In this document: in pieces, positions 35,001-47,590 of the stretch | How positions within the stretch are numbered: position 1 is the first letter of the stretch | Layout: each line of letters begins with the position of its first letter | Source: Camarhynchus parvulus | Taxonomy: Eukaryota; Chordata; Aves; Passeriformes; Thraupidae | Length of the DNA: 64,000 nucleotides | NCBI RefSeq assembly: GCF_901933205.1 | Contig: NC_044590.1 | Location: 10,691,501-10,755,500, forward strand | Direction: 5' to 3' | Notes under the pieces: model-generated | Databases searched by the model: none | What the model was told of the DNA's origin: nothing | What the model saw: only the letters and a program-made list of their open reading frames with translations | Made by a program: the position numbers and the translations under genes

Positions 35001-37053
35001 AGCCCAGTGTGGTGGGCACATGTATCCTCAGGTGTTTGCTGGGTGAAGGTGGTGGCCATGAAGTTGAGATTTAGATATGAATCAGACCCTCTGGATCCCC
35101 TGTTTCTCCCAGGGATCTGTCCAAGCTGACACTTCTGGTCTGACTCAACACTGATAAGTTTTCTTTACTGTCTTGAGCATTGAACAAGCATTGAGAGCAC
35201 CAAGTACCTCCTTGGAGTGATGACAGGCTGTGCATCTGCAGCAGAGAGTTTGTGTTTAGGTCAAAAGAGAAGACCTGAGGTAGCTGAGGACTTGCAGGAT
35301 GTTGGAGACTTGCAGCTGGTAACTGGAGAAGACAAAGCACAAGTTTTCCTAACCCCTAGCTGGCATCTGGAACTACCTGAAGCAGGCTGGAGTAGAAGTG
35401 ACCTGCCCTGGTCTTCACAGGGATGTGGATCTGCTGCCTTGCCTCACAAAATGTGGTTCTAGCACAATGTTTGTGGTTCAGGAGTGGAGAGGCAGCACCA
35501 GGCCAGGCATGCACTGGGCATTCAGGGCTGCAACTGGAGAGAAGACTTCTCTTGGCAGCTGCCTGTGTTTAAAAGTGGAGAATTCACTCCTTTTACAGTT
35601 TATATTCAAATGAGGATTCGTGTGACAGCTTTGCCTGCCAGAGGAGAGATCTCCCAGAGATAAATTCCCACAGCAAGCCATGTCTGGATGGGGAGGTTAT
35701 CAAGGAAGAGGGAGCAGGGGTCAGGTGAGTGATGCCTGCTGCAATTTGCAATTACAGACCACGTTTGGGAGCACACAGGAGAGTGTTACTGTTGTGCTTT
35801 GGGCTGGGCAGATGATGGATGTGATGGGATTGAAATGGTGCAGAGGGTGATTACAAAGAGCTGGGAAATTAAATGGAAAAGCTACTGGTTAGGAGCCAAG
35901 TGTAAATTTATTTCTCTTCTTCAGAGCTGGATCTGTGTTGGTTTGCATCTGCCTTGCCCAGGAAGGGCTCAGTGCACAGGAAACAGAATCTGGCACATGC
36001 TGGAGGCACAAAAATGTGATGTGGCTGTGACTTATTGAGCAGAACCTCAGCTTTGACTGCTGGGCAGGCAAGTATTGCCTGCAGAGAGCAGAGCCAGGTG
36101 GTCTTGCTTATCAAGGAGAAAAATAGGATGGTGCTGGGGCTGGTGGTCATGACTGAGGACACGTGAGTTCATGTCTTGCCCCTGAATGTGTTTACACCCT
36201 TTGGGATGGGGTCAGTCAGTCACTGGTGCTGGGGACAGCCTGGCAGTGCAAATTCCTGGGGTTTGTGGGCTTTCAAAGGGATTGCTATGAATTTATATGC
36301 AGGGAAAGCTCTGCAAAATCACGAATCAGGAAAACAGTGTGCAGTAGGCAAGAAAAGGATTTTAACTGGGATTTCTCTCATGGTCTGAAGGCACAATGGA
36401 GTAGTGGGAGGCTGTGGTGGGAGAGGAGAGTTGTTATCAGAACCTCAGTTCTCTCTATTAGTGGTGAATTTCAAATTCAGACTCATACTCGGGAGCAGGG
36501 GAAAGGGCTCGGACCCTACTGCTGCCCAATCTAGTGATAGAAATTGCTGCCACTGCCCCTGCCCTGCTCTCCCCTCAGTTCTTGTGATTTTAAAGTGTAA
36601 TCAGTCTCACTATTCAGGAAGGTCTGGCATGTGTCTCCCCACCAGCAACAGGGATTCTGATAAAAGAAGTCAACAAGGCTAATGTTGTTTTCAGTCACTA
36701 AATCTGACTTCAAGCTAGCCTAGGAAAAAGGGAATTCATCTCTGAATACATTGGTTGATGACTGACAGGAAAATATTGCACATGATGTAGTTGGTGTGTA
36801 TTTTCAATCACCTGTACAGCTGGCTGAATATTGGAAAAACGTTTTTGCAAATGTATCACAGTAATTGGCAGAAAAGAAAGAAATTAATATTATGCAACCC
36901 ACAAATCACTCCATTATGTGTCTACAGCAGCAAGGGCTTCCTACAGGAGAATTGGATTCAACATCAAAATCCCCATTTTGGGCTCCCCAGGAGCTCTGTG
37001 AGGAAGGGAAGTGTGCTGATGGGGGAGAGGTGCTGATGGAACAACCAGGATGA
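35001..37053. other. Unique sequence, no gene seen
   Basis: No exon or repeat recognised. Frames of 60-123 codons overlap in several phases. The last six bases, GGATGA, are the left flank repeat of the next LTR. Confidence 0.45.
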
Positions 37054-37337
37054 TGTCGCTATAGGACACGAAAGAACACAAGCGCACACCGCTGCTCTCA
37101 AGGTGGAAAAAAGGGAGGCTCATTTTCTGACTCCAGCATTTATAGTTTTCCAAGAGTGCCAGTGGATTGGAGGGTGACAGTGCCACCTCTCCAATGACAC
37201 TGGACAAACCAACAGTCCATCAAGTCTCTCTTCTTCTCTAAAGGAATGCAAAACAATGAGTTATTTACAGAAAGTGTGTGAGAAAGCTCGCTACAAGAAT
37301 GTTAACATCAGAAAGCTTAGAAAATCTTAAAAAAACA
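37054..37337 (-). mobile_element. Solo LTR, family D
   Basis: The element is 284 bp. On the minus strand it runs from TGTTTTTTTAAGATTTTC to GTCCTATAGCGACA. The flanks GGATGA (37048-37053) and GGGTGA (37338-37343) match at 5 of 6 bases, fitting an aged 6-bp target-site duplication. A CTATAAATGC TATA box (plus-strand GCATTTATAG, 37137-37146) and CCAAT boxes are present. I see no AATAAA. I recognise the terminal GTGTGCGCTTGTGTTCTTTC block as avian LTR sequence from general knowledge. No internal viral sequence. Confidence 0.75.
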
Positions 37338-40155
37338 GGGTGACAGGGTGATGTCACCTGTGTCCTGTGTCATTGGCACTGGCTGGGCCTTTCTGGCCAC
37401 CTCATTGTGACCAACAGCAGTGGCTCTGTGGGCATGCAAGGGAAACTTGCGCCTGGCAAACCCAGCCCTTACAGGCTGACAGCAGGGCTGGAACAGGGGA
37501 AGAAAGCTGGCAAAATCAATGGGAATGACAGTTAGGAAAGAGAATTGATCATATTGGCATGTGGGAGAGCAGTGGAGTAGAAGAGGAGGGATAATCCCTG
37601 GGGCAGTTCAGAATGGAGGCAGTGGGTCTCCTGAGGGTGCCCAGTGCATGCCCAGCACCAGCTCCTCGCCAGGCAGGCCCTGACTGAGTTTAACATAGGT
37701 AAAAAAAGAAAAAAAAAAAAATTTAATAGACCAGTGGCCCAGTAGGATTCAGAAGAGACTTAGAGTCCTTAGATCAGATTTCCTTTGGCTCCAGACAGGA
37801 TTTGATGTGCTGACTCAGTTTTCTGAACAAATGATGCTTCTCCCTCCCTTTGACCTGCCTGCTCTGTGTGCACCTCCCTGGACTATCAAAAGCCTCAAGA
37901 TTACTCCAAGGAGCCCAAAAGGATCTGAGGCAGACAGGTCAGACTTTTGTGCCCTGTCCTATGGAACAGGGCACAGACAAACTCCAATTCCTGCTGGCTG
38001 GCTCCCTGCCTCACACGTGTTTATTGCAGCTGCGGGACTTCTCCTGTGAGCTGTGTCCCTGGGTCTGAAATGAAAGCAGTGTAATTGGGTGCACCACCAG
38101 AGTGGCCAATGACAAAGAGCATTCTTCTGCAAGCGTTTTTCCTCCTGTTGCTGAGAGATTACATCTGATGTTATAAACCAGCATCACTCCCTGTTGGTAC
38201 CACCACTAATTTGCCCTTCCAGAAAAGCTTCTTGATATTGCAGTGTGTTCACTGCAGCCATCTAGGTGAAATTATTTCTTTCAGGCTAGAAAGATAAAAA
38301 GACAGAATTTTTGTCTTGTGTTGTCCAATATTTGAAAACCCCTGGAGAAAAATGAGAGAGATCGATCCAGACCAAGATGGGGAGAAAACTCATTATCATT
38401 TTTAAGATAAGAGAGAAGCAAGAGGAGCAGGATGTTGGTGGGGAACCGAGGGGGTGCAACAGCCTGGGGGGATGCTGATCCTGTTCAGGAAAGAAACCTT
38501 GAATTATGCAGTGCAAAGTGGGATTTGTGTAGGGATTTCCCCTGACCACAGATGGAGATTTTGGAGGGAAGGAATCAAAAGTCATCAAAAATAGTGAGTT
38601 TGTGAATCTACACTGGGATGTTTTAGGAGAGGGCAGGTGTGATTTAACTACATTTGATTGCCCTTAATGTCACCTTCCTTTATCCAAAAAGAAACTTTTC
38701 TAACCCTAATCCTGAACCTTTCCCCATAGTCCAGGGCATCCTGGCTTGGGGGCTGTTCATCCCACAGGCACCACCCTCATCAGGCTGGCTGGCAGGAGGG
38801 AGGTTGTTTGTTGGGCTTTGTGAACTTCTTTTCTGGAGAGAACAAGGGCTGTGGCAATATCAGATGCCTGGAGCCCACCTGTCAGACTGCTCTTGTTCAG
38901 GTTTGAAGAATTGGCCAATTTCAATGCAATTTAACTGACAAGAGCTTTGAAAGGTAATAGGTTTCTGAAAAGCTCTGTAAAAATAGCTGGCCAGGTAAAA
39001 GAGTCCACGGGTTTAGTTGAGGGAAAACTACAGCATGAACTCACTTTTTTGGGATGTAAAAATACCTGCTCATGTGTTTTCCATTAGAAAGTGGGACCTG
39101 GTAATTCTCCTAGCTACACAGGAACTTGTGTGAACCTCTGTTTTCCAGGTAAAAGAAAGAAGGGGAGCTCAGGGCTTGATGTCCCCCATGTTTGAGGCCT
39201 TGGGGACCATTGGAGGCAAGCTAAATTCAAGTGGACATTTGTGGGAAGAAGAATCAAGAAGGAACAAGACCATGTTGAAGGAAATAACGGGAGCAACCAG
39301 TTCCAGGAGAAAATTAACTCCTCACAGTTCTACAATTCAAGGGCACTGTGGTACCTTTGTAGAAAGCTGGCGGGTGTCTCCATCACTTTATTTACAAGTG
39401 CAGAAGTAGAGACACGAGGGCATGGGAAATCTGTGGTTTCTGAGCCTCCTGGTTCACCTCTCAGCCTCTGTCACTGGACACTTTATTTTCTTGTAGTCAA
39501 GGAGTAGCCAGGGGGAAAGGAGATGGAAAAGCTGTTTGTAGCTGCCATTTGTAAAGGAAAACTTGAGTGGTATTGCCTATTTTTATATAGGATTTTTAGA
39601 AAGTCTGGCAGGATTGACTTTAAAACTGTAGAATGAGAGAATCTTTGACACCTGTAAGTAAATTGTTTTAAAGGTTAATAATTTCTATTAAAAGCAACTT
39701 TTGCTTCTTACAGAGAGCTTCAAGGTGAGGAATGAAGGCACAACTCTGCTTTCCTTGGTGCTTTTTGCTTTGCTGGCTGCTACAGCCAGAATTTCTTCTG
39801 GGGCCTGTGCATGCTGACAGTGTGGCTGCTATATTTAATGTTGTTCCCAAATGCCTGGGCAGGCAGGTGGCTGCCCTTAACACCTGGCTAAATAAATCTG
39901 CTCTGCACTCCCTGCACTGCCAGGAGACCACGTGCAGAAGCCACATGGTGGGGCTGGCAGGGGCCTGCCCTCCTGGGGGAGGGTTTTGCGAGCTAAAAAA
40001 CAAAGTTTAAACCCATCAGGATGTCTCTATGGGTGGGGAAGAAAATCTATTAGAAATTATGCTGAGCCTTGCTCCCAATCAGCCTGAGGTGGTGGGAGAA
40101 TTGTATCCTCCTGTGATTTAATCAAGGCAGACACGGCGTGGTCCAGACATTCCTT
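37338..40155. other. Unique sequence, no gene seen
   Basis: An A-rich run lies at about 37700-37722. No exon or interspersed repeat is recognised. Confidence 0.45.
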
Positions 40156-40520
40156 GGAGGCTGGGATGGAGGCTGGATGGAGGCTGGGATGAAGCTGGGA
40201 TGGAGGCTGGATGGAGGCTGGGATGAAGACTGGGATTAGGCTGGGAGGAGTCTGGGAGGAGTCTGGGAGGAGTCTGGGATGAGGCTGGGATGAGGCTGGG
40301 ATGGAGCTGGGATGAAGCTGGGATGGAGGCTGGAATGGAGGCTGGAATGGAGGCTGGATGGAGTCTGGGATGAAGCTGGGATGGGGCAGGGATGAGGCTG
40401 AGATGGAGGCTGGGATGAGGCTGGGATGGAGGCTGGGATGAGACTGGTGTGAAGCTGGGATGAGGCTGTGATGGAAACTGGGATAGAGGCTGGGATGGCA
40501 GCTGGGATGAGGCTGGGATG
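40156..40520. repeat. 11-bp minisatellite, about 33 copies
   Basis: The unit GGGATGAGGCT and variants (GGGATGGAGGCT, GGGATGAAGCT, GGGAGGAGTCT) run for about 365 bp. Because 11 is not a multiple of three, all three minus-strand frames stay open (152-166 codons) and read similar HPSLIPAS-type peptides, a repeat artefact and not a protein. It ends 19 bp before an LTR start at 40540. Confidence 0.95.
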
Positions 40521-40539
40521 CTGCTCCAGTGCAGCGTAT

Positions 40540-41145
40540 TGTCGGAACCCAGCACATCCCTCTGGCAGTCCAGGATGGCCAGGACCCCTGCCAGGGGTCT
40601 CAGAAGCCCTGGCACGGAGCCCCAAACACCTGTGGGTTTGATTATGACCCGTGGAACAAGTTTCCAACCTTATATGAAGATCAGCAAGCCACAACAGTTT
40701 AGGTAGAATAGTAGTGAAGTTATCACGGGGTGGAAAAGTAGATTTTGGGGTTTTTGGTATGGGGGTTCAGGAGTTAAGATGGAGGGATCTGGGTGTGTCC
40801 AGTCTTTCTCCTTCTTCTTCTTGGCCTCCATCTTCTGCTGTGATGTTGGCACTTTTAGATTGGTTTAGAGTAGAAGTTCACTGTCTAACATAGATGATAG
40901 GTATTGGGAAGTAACTGTAAACATTGTAAATGTAGTTTTTAGTATAAAGACATAACACAGCCCTGGGGCAGGCAGAGTGTCTGGAACTGTCCTGCTGGAT
41001 GGACCTTGGCAGGGCAGGAGGAAAAATTTTATAGATAAGATACAATAAACAACCTTGAGTCTGAGATCTGAAGAGCTCTGACTCCTTCTTCAAGCACTCA
41101 GGCTGGGAAAAGAGACTTTTAACATTTCTCGGGGTCACGGTGACC
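40540..41145 (+). mobile_element. Solo LTR, family C (ERVK-like)
   Basis: About 600 bp in plus orientation. It starts TGTCGGAACCCAGCACATCC. A TATAAAG box lies at 40943-40949 and AATAAA at 41044-41049, so TATA and polyadenylation signal are about 100 bp apart, a normal R region. U5 follows with GAGCTCTGACTCCTTCTTC and GAAAAGAGACTTTTAACA (to 41124), then TTTCTCGGGGTCACGGTGAC. The right end is uncertain: either 41124 or about 41145, and neither gives a duplication of the left flank GCGTAT. No gag-pol-env follows. I recognise it as avian ERVK-type LTR sequence from general knowledge, with no search made. Confidence 0.82.
40943..41049 (+). promoter_or_regulatory. TATA box and polyA signal of LTR C
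   Basis: TATAAAG at 40943-40949 and AATAAA at 41044-41049 are the two core signals that set the presumed LTR transcript start and end. Confidence 0.6.
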
Positions 41146-41664
41146 AGCAAAAGATCCTGAGTGGGTATGGAAGCAGGAGCAGGGCTAGCACGTCCCCCCG
41201 AGGCAGCAAAGCGGGGCCTGGGTAGATAAACTACCTGCAAAATGGTCACACTCCACTCCCTGCTCAGCCTCCTCATCCGTGGCAGGGCTGGCTAATAACA
41301 GACAGATCCTCAAATGGCCATTGAAGCTGCTGTGAGGGAGCTGCTGCACTCTGCTAACTTTCAATAATCGGTGAAGCAATGGCAATAGAGTTTGTGCACT
41401 GCGGTGGAAGAGATCTATTAAAAGTCCCTTCCAAGCCTCTGCTGCTGGGAAGAACAGTTTAATTGAAACCATGGTGCTTGTTTTAATTGTGTCTGTCTGT
41501 AAGCCTTTGCTGGAATTGCTCTGTCAAGGCTGCTTCCCCTCTGCCAGCCCTCTCAGCTGGGTGATGCTACAGCATCACTGCCTTTCACAACAGGCTTGGA
41601 TTTACTGCTGGGAAGGGCAGCAGGACTGCAGGGCTGCACAGCCCCTCAGCCTCCCTCCTGCAGA
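41146..41664. other. Unique sequence between LTR C and CR1
   Basis: No primer-binding site or gag-like frame is recognisable after the LTR, which supports the solo state. Confidence 0.4.
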
Positions 41665-41765
41665 GAGGCAGGGATCCATCCCTGGCAGTGGTCAAGGCCA
41701 GGCTGGATGGGGCTCTGAGCAACTTGGCCTCGTGGGAGGTGCTCCTACCCCTGGCAGGGGTGGGA
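41665..41765 (+). mobile_element. CR1 LINE fragment, plus strand
   Basis: AGGGATCCATCCCTGGCAGT, AGGCTGGATGGGGCTCTGAG and CTACCCCTGGCAGGGGTGG are CR1 3'-region blocks in order. The terminal tail is missing, so the copy is broken at its 3' end. Confidence 0.75.
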
Positions 41766-41859
41766 GGGAAGGAGATGCATTGGTTTTGGTGTCACTGAGC
41801 CAGATTTGGAGCTTTGCTGGGGCCATTCAGTCACTGCTGAGTCAGGAATGGGAGTGAAG

Positions 41860-42366
41860 TGACACACGGCTCTAGGTCTCTCCAGGAGGTTACTGATTTA
41901 TTAGAAATTTATTCTTTTATATCACAGTCTTGTTGTGCAAATTCAAGTCAGTACTCTTCCACATCTGTTCAGCAGTTTCACTTCCAGGTGCCGTGTTCAG
42001 ACATTTGAGGTACCCTTTTCAATAGAGGAGTATAGATAAGATTTAGGGAGGGAATACAGATAGTTTTAGCCATTGGTACTTCAGACACAACAGTGAAGCC
42101 AATTTTTGAGAAAAAAGAAAATTTATTAACAAATGGGAATCCACCTGTTCTGATAAAGGTGGAATTGATTGGTCATTTAATCAACACACTGTCACACTAT
42201 TGGTTAATTAAGAAGACAATCTTTGGTAAACATCTTACGAGAAAACAACTGTTCAAAACACTAGTTTTAAGATTGTTTTAATTCTTTTTCTCAGCTTTCT
42301 CAAAGCTCTCCAGAACAATTCCTGGGAAAGTTTATCTGGCTTTCTCTCACTGACCAGACTGTCACA
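41860..42366 (-). mobile_element. Probable solo LTR, family E
   Basis: About 507 bp. On the minus strand it begins TGTGACAGTCTGGTCAG, holds AACCAAT and GACCAAT boxes, then TATAAAAG (plus-strand CTTTTATA, 41914-41921) closely followed by two AATAAA signals (TTTATT at 41897-41902 and 41908-41913), and ends near CCGTGTGTCA. The promoter-to-polyA order is that of U3-R-U5. No matching TSD was found at either end, so the boundaries may be off by some bases. It lies about 0.7 kb from LTR C in the opposite direction, and no viral coding sequence separates them. Confidence 0.65.
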
Positions 42367-45300
42367 TCCACACCGTTCATCCCTGAGCGCAGAGGTGGCA
42401 TTTCACCACGAAAGGATGGTGAACATCACAAATGCAGATATGCAGTGCCAAGTCAGGAGAAAAGAGAAACACACAATCAGCACCAAGATGCTCCAGCTCA
42501 GAGCCAGTCTGGGACAGGCACAGGGTGCTGTGTGGCAGGTTTGGGCTCAGCTCATGGCAGTGGTGTGTGATGGATGGGAGAACTGCCACGATGGAGAAGG
42601 GAGTGGTGTGATGCTAGCTCCAATGCTCCCAGCAACTGCTGGGAGTGCTGTCACTGCTGGCACCCACCAGCCCGAGCAGAGGAGACCAGGAAAGATGGGA
42701 TATTCCTGATGAAAGTGACCCCAGCAGAGCAGGGTGGTGAGCAGCAGTGCCAGGAGAGATACCCGAGCCCAGGGCCAGCTGTGGCAATGCTGGGGAAGGG
42801 ATAACCCTGCTGGTGGGAGGGAGCCAGGGCTCAGCACCACGGGCTTAACCCAGCCTTGTGCCAGAGCTGTGCTCTTTGCCAGGCTGCTGTAAAATCAGAG
42901 AAAGCCCGAGGAGCAGTTTCTGTTGTGCATTTGTGTGCCAGGGAGGTCAGAACCCAGCAGTGCTGGGCTCCCTTAATGGGTGCTGCTTTCCCAGGGCTGA
43001 GATGAATGCTGAGATTTAATAACTGCAGAGGCAAAGTTAATCAGTGAAGTTTGTCTGTGTTCTGTGTCAGCCTGAATCCCCTTGTTTGGCCATTCCTCCT
43101 TCAGCCAAACCATTATTTTGCCTTTGGGGAGGGCTTGCTCTGCAGGGCGCATCACCTCTGCCCTGCTCCTGGCACCAGGGGAAGGTGATGGCACGGGGAG
43201 GGCTCTGAGAGAGAAAATCCAAAGTGAGAGTGGCTATTGCACAGCTGGGAGGGAGATGGGTGAAGCCAAGGGAGGATCCAGCCCGGTGGGTGAGGAATTA
43301 TCTCCCCTGGGGAAACCACCCTGGGTTTGGGGCTTGGCTTGCTCCCTGGGTTTGGAGACATCCCTCCCTCAAAATGAGCATTCAGCACTCACTCCCTGAC
43401 AAAGGCCAGCCCCAGCCGTGTTTGTGCTGCGCTGGCACGAGAAGGGGACTTCGTGTAAATTAAATTGAGTGTAAATTACCCTCATTTCAAAACCGCTTGG
43501 CAGTGCCAAGAAAGTATAAACTGGTTCTGAGGCTACACGGGAACCAAGCTTGTTGTTCTACAAATCTGATCACCTTGAGCTTGGGACCCCCTGGGAGGTT
43601 TCAGAAGTCTCCAGCAGAGCCTTGCTTTGTTTGCATGGATTAAAACTGTAAATATATTTAGGCTATGAACACAGAATGGGAAGAAAGAAAAAGATTAAAA
43701 AATATTATGTATTTCTGATTTTTAGATTTATGTTCTTCCACATGAAAGTGTGAATGACATTTATTTGGCTGGCTGCATAATCCATGTTAACAAGACAATT
43801 AGTATGTGCTGAAAGTTATTATTTTCCTCGGCACGTCAAAGTCAGGACTGCTGCTAGATTTGGAATGGAGCCTTGATTAATTTCTTCTTTGCAGTAAAAG
43901 ATAATATTGAATTTTTCTCCAAAGATCTTGGCAGCATGTAATTAATATTTCTTTTCCTGCCTTAAATAAAATGGAACGAAACACAACAACCTAACTGAGG
44001 AAAAATTCAGTAAAAAATGAATGATTCCTCTTTGACTGTGCATTGAGTGAATTTTATATTTCTGGGAGGCACAGGCAGAGCCAGGGACAGCTGCAGCTCT
44101 CTCCTCGTTCACAGACCAGGTTCAGGACTAACAGAGGCTCGGTGTTTATTTCAGGCACTGTGAGGTGTCCCCAAAGGGGAACTTTGCTGGGGTTTCTCAC
44201 CTCTGTTGGAACAGACTCAAAAGCCTTTGGGTGGCAGAATCTGGTGTTTGAAAAAACCCCAATGCTGCTACATAAAGTGACTGTGTGTGACTTAAACCAG
44301 AGCCTAAATCCTGTGCCCACTGCTCAGCTCTGTTCAGGTGCAGCAGGGCCAGGGCTTTGTGTCAGGTGCTGCGGGTTTTTCCTGCAGCAAGGCTCCAGGT
44401 ATTCTTTATCAAGGCGGTTTATCAATGTTCTTATAAAAGCACATTTCATAGCAGCCTTTTCCACTTTTCTATTAACTTTTCCTGCCATTCTCCCTGTTCC
44501 CACCCTGTGGCTGTGTGAGCTGCATTGTGCTGAGCAGGGCTGCTGCTTCCCTTGCCCTGGCAGGATCTGCTCAGCTTCAGGAAGTTTTGCAGGCATGGCT
44601 CAATCTGAATCATCACAAAGTCCCAAAATATTGAATTTCAGATGTCTTCTGGTGTCTGCACTCAGCTTGGAGGAGAACAGATCCTCTCTCCCATGGCTGG
44701 GAGGGATTGGGGTGCAGGAAGTGGCTGGGGCGATTATTTGAGAGGTGCTGAGAGCAGAAAGATGTGGGATTGCTGGGAGCATGGGGGTGACTCCATCTCT
44801 CAGGTTTCACATTCATTTCTGGTACAGGACTTTGGTTCCTAAGGGGAGATGAAGCCTGTCTTGGCTGGGGACTGGGGGCAGCTGAGTCTGGGAGGGGGCA
44901 AACACAGGAAACCCAGAAATGCTCCATTTTAGCCTGTCCATTTTATCCTGCATTCCCTGACTCTGCACTGATCCTTCCCATGACACCACCTCAGTAAGAG
45001 CAGGGTGATGCCAAGGAAGGGAATAAAGACTGAACAGCAAAGGAGCTGCTTTATGAGCAGTTTATATAAAAAGGGAGACAGAGCACAGAAAAATAGGTGA
45101 AGTGCTGCTGGTCCAGAGCTGTTTGCCCCTCTCTGGTACCCAAAGTGGTGATCACCCCTCTGGGGAATGAGGCTGCCATGGTGCACCAGGGAGGTGGCAG
45201 CATCCTCGTGGGTTTGATTTCCTGCTGGTCTCCTCCTGGCATGGTGGGTGTCCCTCTGCCCTGGCTTCCCCACAGGCCACCAGGACATGAACAGTTTTCT

Positions 45301-47339
45301 GCAGAGAGCAAGGGGTTAATGCTTGAGGCAGAATGATGAACAGCCCTGCAAAGGTGAGGAATAATCCAGCACGAGGGCTGAGGGTGCAGTAAATAAGGCA
45401 GGGGTTCCCCACAGAATGAGAATGAATTTAAGCACACAATAACTCTCCTGTTCCCCAAGCAGTGTCTGAGCTGCCAAAGAGGCAGGGGGCCTGCGGATGG
45501 AAAAGTGTGGCTAAATCCCAAAATACACTTCACATCCAGGGGGACAGGAGGAAGTGCCTCCACCCTGGCAGGAAGAGTGGAGGGGGCAGGTCTGCACATC
45601 CTGAGCTGATCCCAGCAGCCCAGGAAATGCCACTGCCCCCAGGATGGGTGAGCTGGGGCCAACTGGCTTTGACAAATAGCAAATATGGCAGGGAAATTGA
45701 TGAAAACTTCTGAGAGGTGAAAAGAGTTAGGGTTAAGTATGAAAACTGTAAGTGTTCCTGGCAGCATGACAATCTTCAGAGTCATTTTTTGATTTCCTAG
45801 ATGGGAATGTTTTATTCAGGAAGGTCAGAGGTTTCCTGGCTGGCCACCATGGATACGTGGCCAGGTTTGCCCCTCTTGAAACATGGAAGCATAAACAGAA
45901 TTGCTGCATGTGTTTTCTTTTTATTCAAAACCAACTTCTCTATCAGTTTTTCCCCATCTCCCTGCAAATTGTTTGTTGATGAGGGACTTTAATTGCTCCA
46001 GAGCTGGTCCTGTGGGTACGTCTTAATTCCTCTTATCTGACACCCTGGTGGCTCCAAGCTCTGCTGCTCCAGACCACATTGAACTCATTTAAAGCATTAA
46101 TTGTGATGGGAGCAACATGAGCCTTTTGAGAAATGCTATTGGGTGATATGTGCCCACCATCAGCCCCAAATAAAGGTTAATTTCATTCATCAGGAGATGC
46201 AATTAAACCCCTTTCGCTGAGAGCTGTTTTTCTGGGCTATACCACCCATTATGAGCATTTTAGGGGTCATGATTTCTGAATTTCCTCTTGTTCTCCAACA
46301 CCAGAATAAATTAGGCTTCAACAACTCTAAATGTAAATAATTCCTACACCATGGCTTTTTGGTTGTAACTCGGCCAATCACTGTTATTATTTTCATAATT
46401 ATGCCATTCTCCATCTGCTTGATGGAGTTAATGTCTCACTTTGTCAATCACTGGCCCATCTTCCTTCCATGTCTCAGCAACAGCCAGCCAGAGTATGCAG
46501 AAATTCAGCTGTTTTCCAGGCATTGAAATGACAGTTTTAGTGCTTGTTTAGTCTTTGTGTGTGTTCATTGACTGGCTCCTCAATTCTGCCTCACCAGGGA
46601 AGATGAGGAGAGGCTGAATCCTGTGTGTTTCATGGTGGTTTTGGGCAGAGCTGGGATGCAGCAGAGTGGGACTGGTCACTCTGGCTCCTCTTCTCCCCCC
46701 AAACTGACATCCCTCCCCAAAAATGCAAACCAAGGAAAGCTCTGAATGGTTACAGGCAGACAGGAGGGTGTGTGAGAGAGAAAGCATCTCTGTGCACAGC
46801 CACATGAGCTGTACCTTGCAGAAACCAAGCCCCTGTTTTCCCATCTATGTGATAATATTGATAATTATCAATTATCATCGATATCAGCCTGAGGCTGTTG
46901 GTAATTCCAGCAAGAAATGGCACTGGGGTAAAGTGTGGCCAGGTGATTGAGGGCTCCCAGAAAGCAGAAAGGCCCAGTTCTTGCTGCCCCACCTTTTTTA
47001 GGTGGAGAACTTTGTGTTTCAGGTATCCCTTTGTGTTCCTCTTCTCCTCCATTTCATATGGTCCAGCCTCGCCAAAAAGGAGTGAGACAAAAGTGAAGGT
47101 AAGGTCACCATCAGGGACTGTGGGCTGGGTGGGTGAGCAGGATTTAATGTGCTGCTAATCCCAGAGCAGCTCAGCACTGGCTGGAAAACCTGCTGGCAAT
47201 CTGGGAAGAACCCACCAGGCAGCCCACTCTGAGCTGGCACCAGTGGGAGATACTCCTCTGCCCCATAGCAGGTTGGAGGGGATATTAAAAACATCTCTCA
47301 GTTATCCCACCCATGTGGGGTAAACTGAGCACAAGGGGG
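42367..47339. other. Unique sequence, 5 kb, no gene seen
   Basis: The two longest non-repeat frames of the window lie here: 44043-44741 plus (232 codons) and 45051-45785 minus (244 codons). Neither has a recognisable domain and they sit beside overlapping frames on the other strand, so I do not call them genes. 43600-44040 is AT-rich and repeat-free. A 16-bp perfect palindrome lies at 46857-46872. Confidence 0.4.
46857..46872. other. 16-bp perfect palindrome
   Basis: ATTGATAATTATCAAT equals its own reverse complement. More GATAAT/TATC units lie next to it (46851-46876). This could be a paired GATA-type site or a small cruciform. It is short enough to be chance. Confidence 0.7.
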
Positions 47340-47590
47340 TTCAGATGGACTCAAACTGGTTTAGATACTAGGAAAAACTTCTCCACTGGAAGGGTGGTTT
47401 GATGTTAGAACAGCTGCCCAGAGAGGTGATGGATTCACCATCCCTGGAAGCGTTCAAAAAACTCGGGGACATGGTTTAGTGGTGAACACAGTGCTGCTGG
47501 GTTACTGCTTGGATTCGATGATCTCACAGGGCTTTTCCAGCCAAAAATAATTCTATTCCAGCCAGAATTATTCCATGAATAATTCTGTGA
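47340..47590 (+). mobile_element. CR1 LINE 3' end, plus strand
   Basis: ACTAGGAAAAACTTCTCCAC, GCTGCCCAGAGAGGTGATGG and ATTCACCATCCCTGGAAGCG, then GATTCGATGATCTCACAGGG and an ATTCTATTCC ... ATTCTGTGAAT tail. These are the ordered CR1 3' blocks with a degenerate octamer tail in plus orientation. The copy is 5'-truncated. Confidence 0.88.

Noticed and set aside
40057..40694. Three overlapping minus frames of 152-166 codons rich in H, P, S, I
   Set aside because: Products of the 11-bp minisatellite read in all three phases.
44043..44741. 232-codon plus-strand frame
   Set aside because: No known domain, no clear start context, cysteine-rich random-looking composition, overlapping frames on the other strand.
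45051..45785. 244-codon minus-strand frame, the longest of the window
   Set aside because: No recognisable motif, and other frames in the same interval are also open. Length alone is weak evidence in GC-richer avian DNA.
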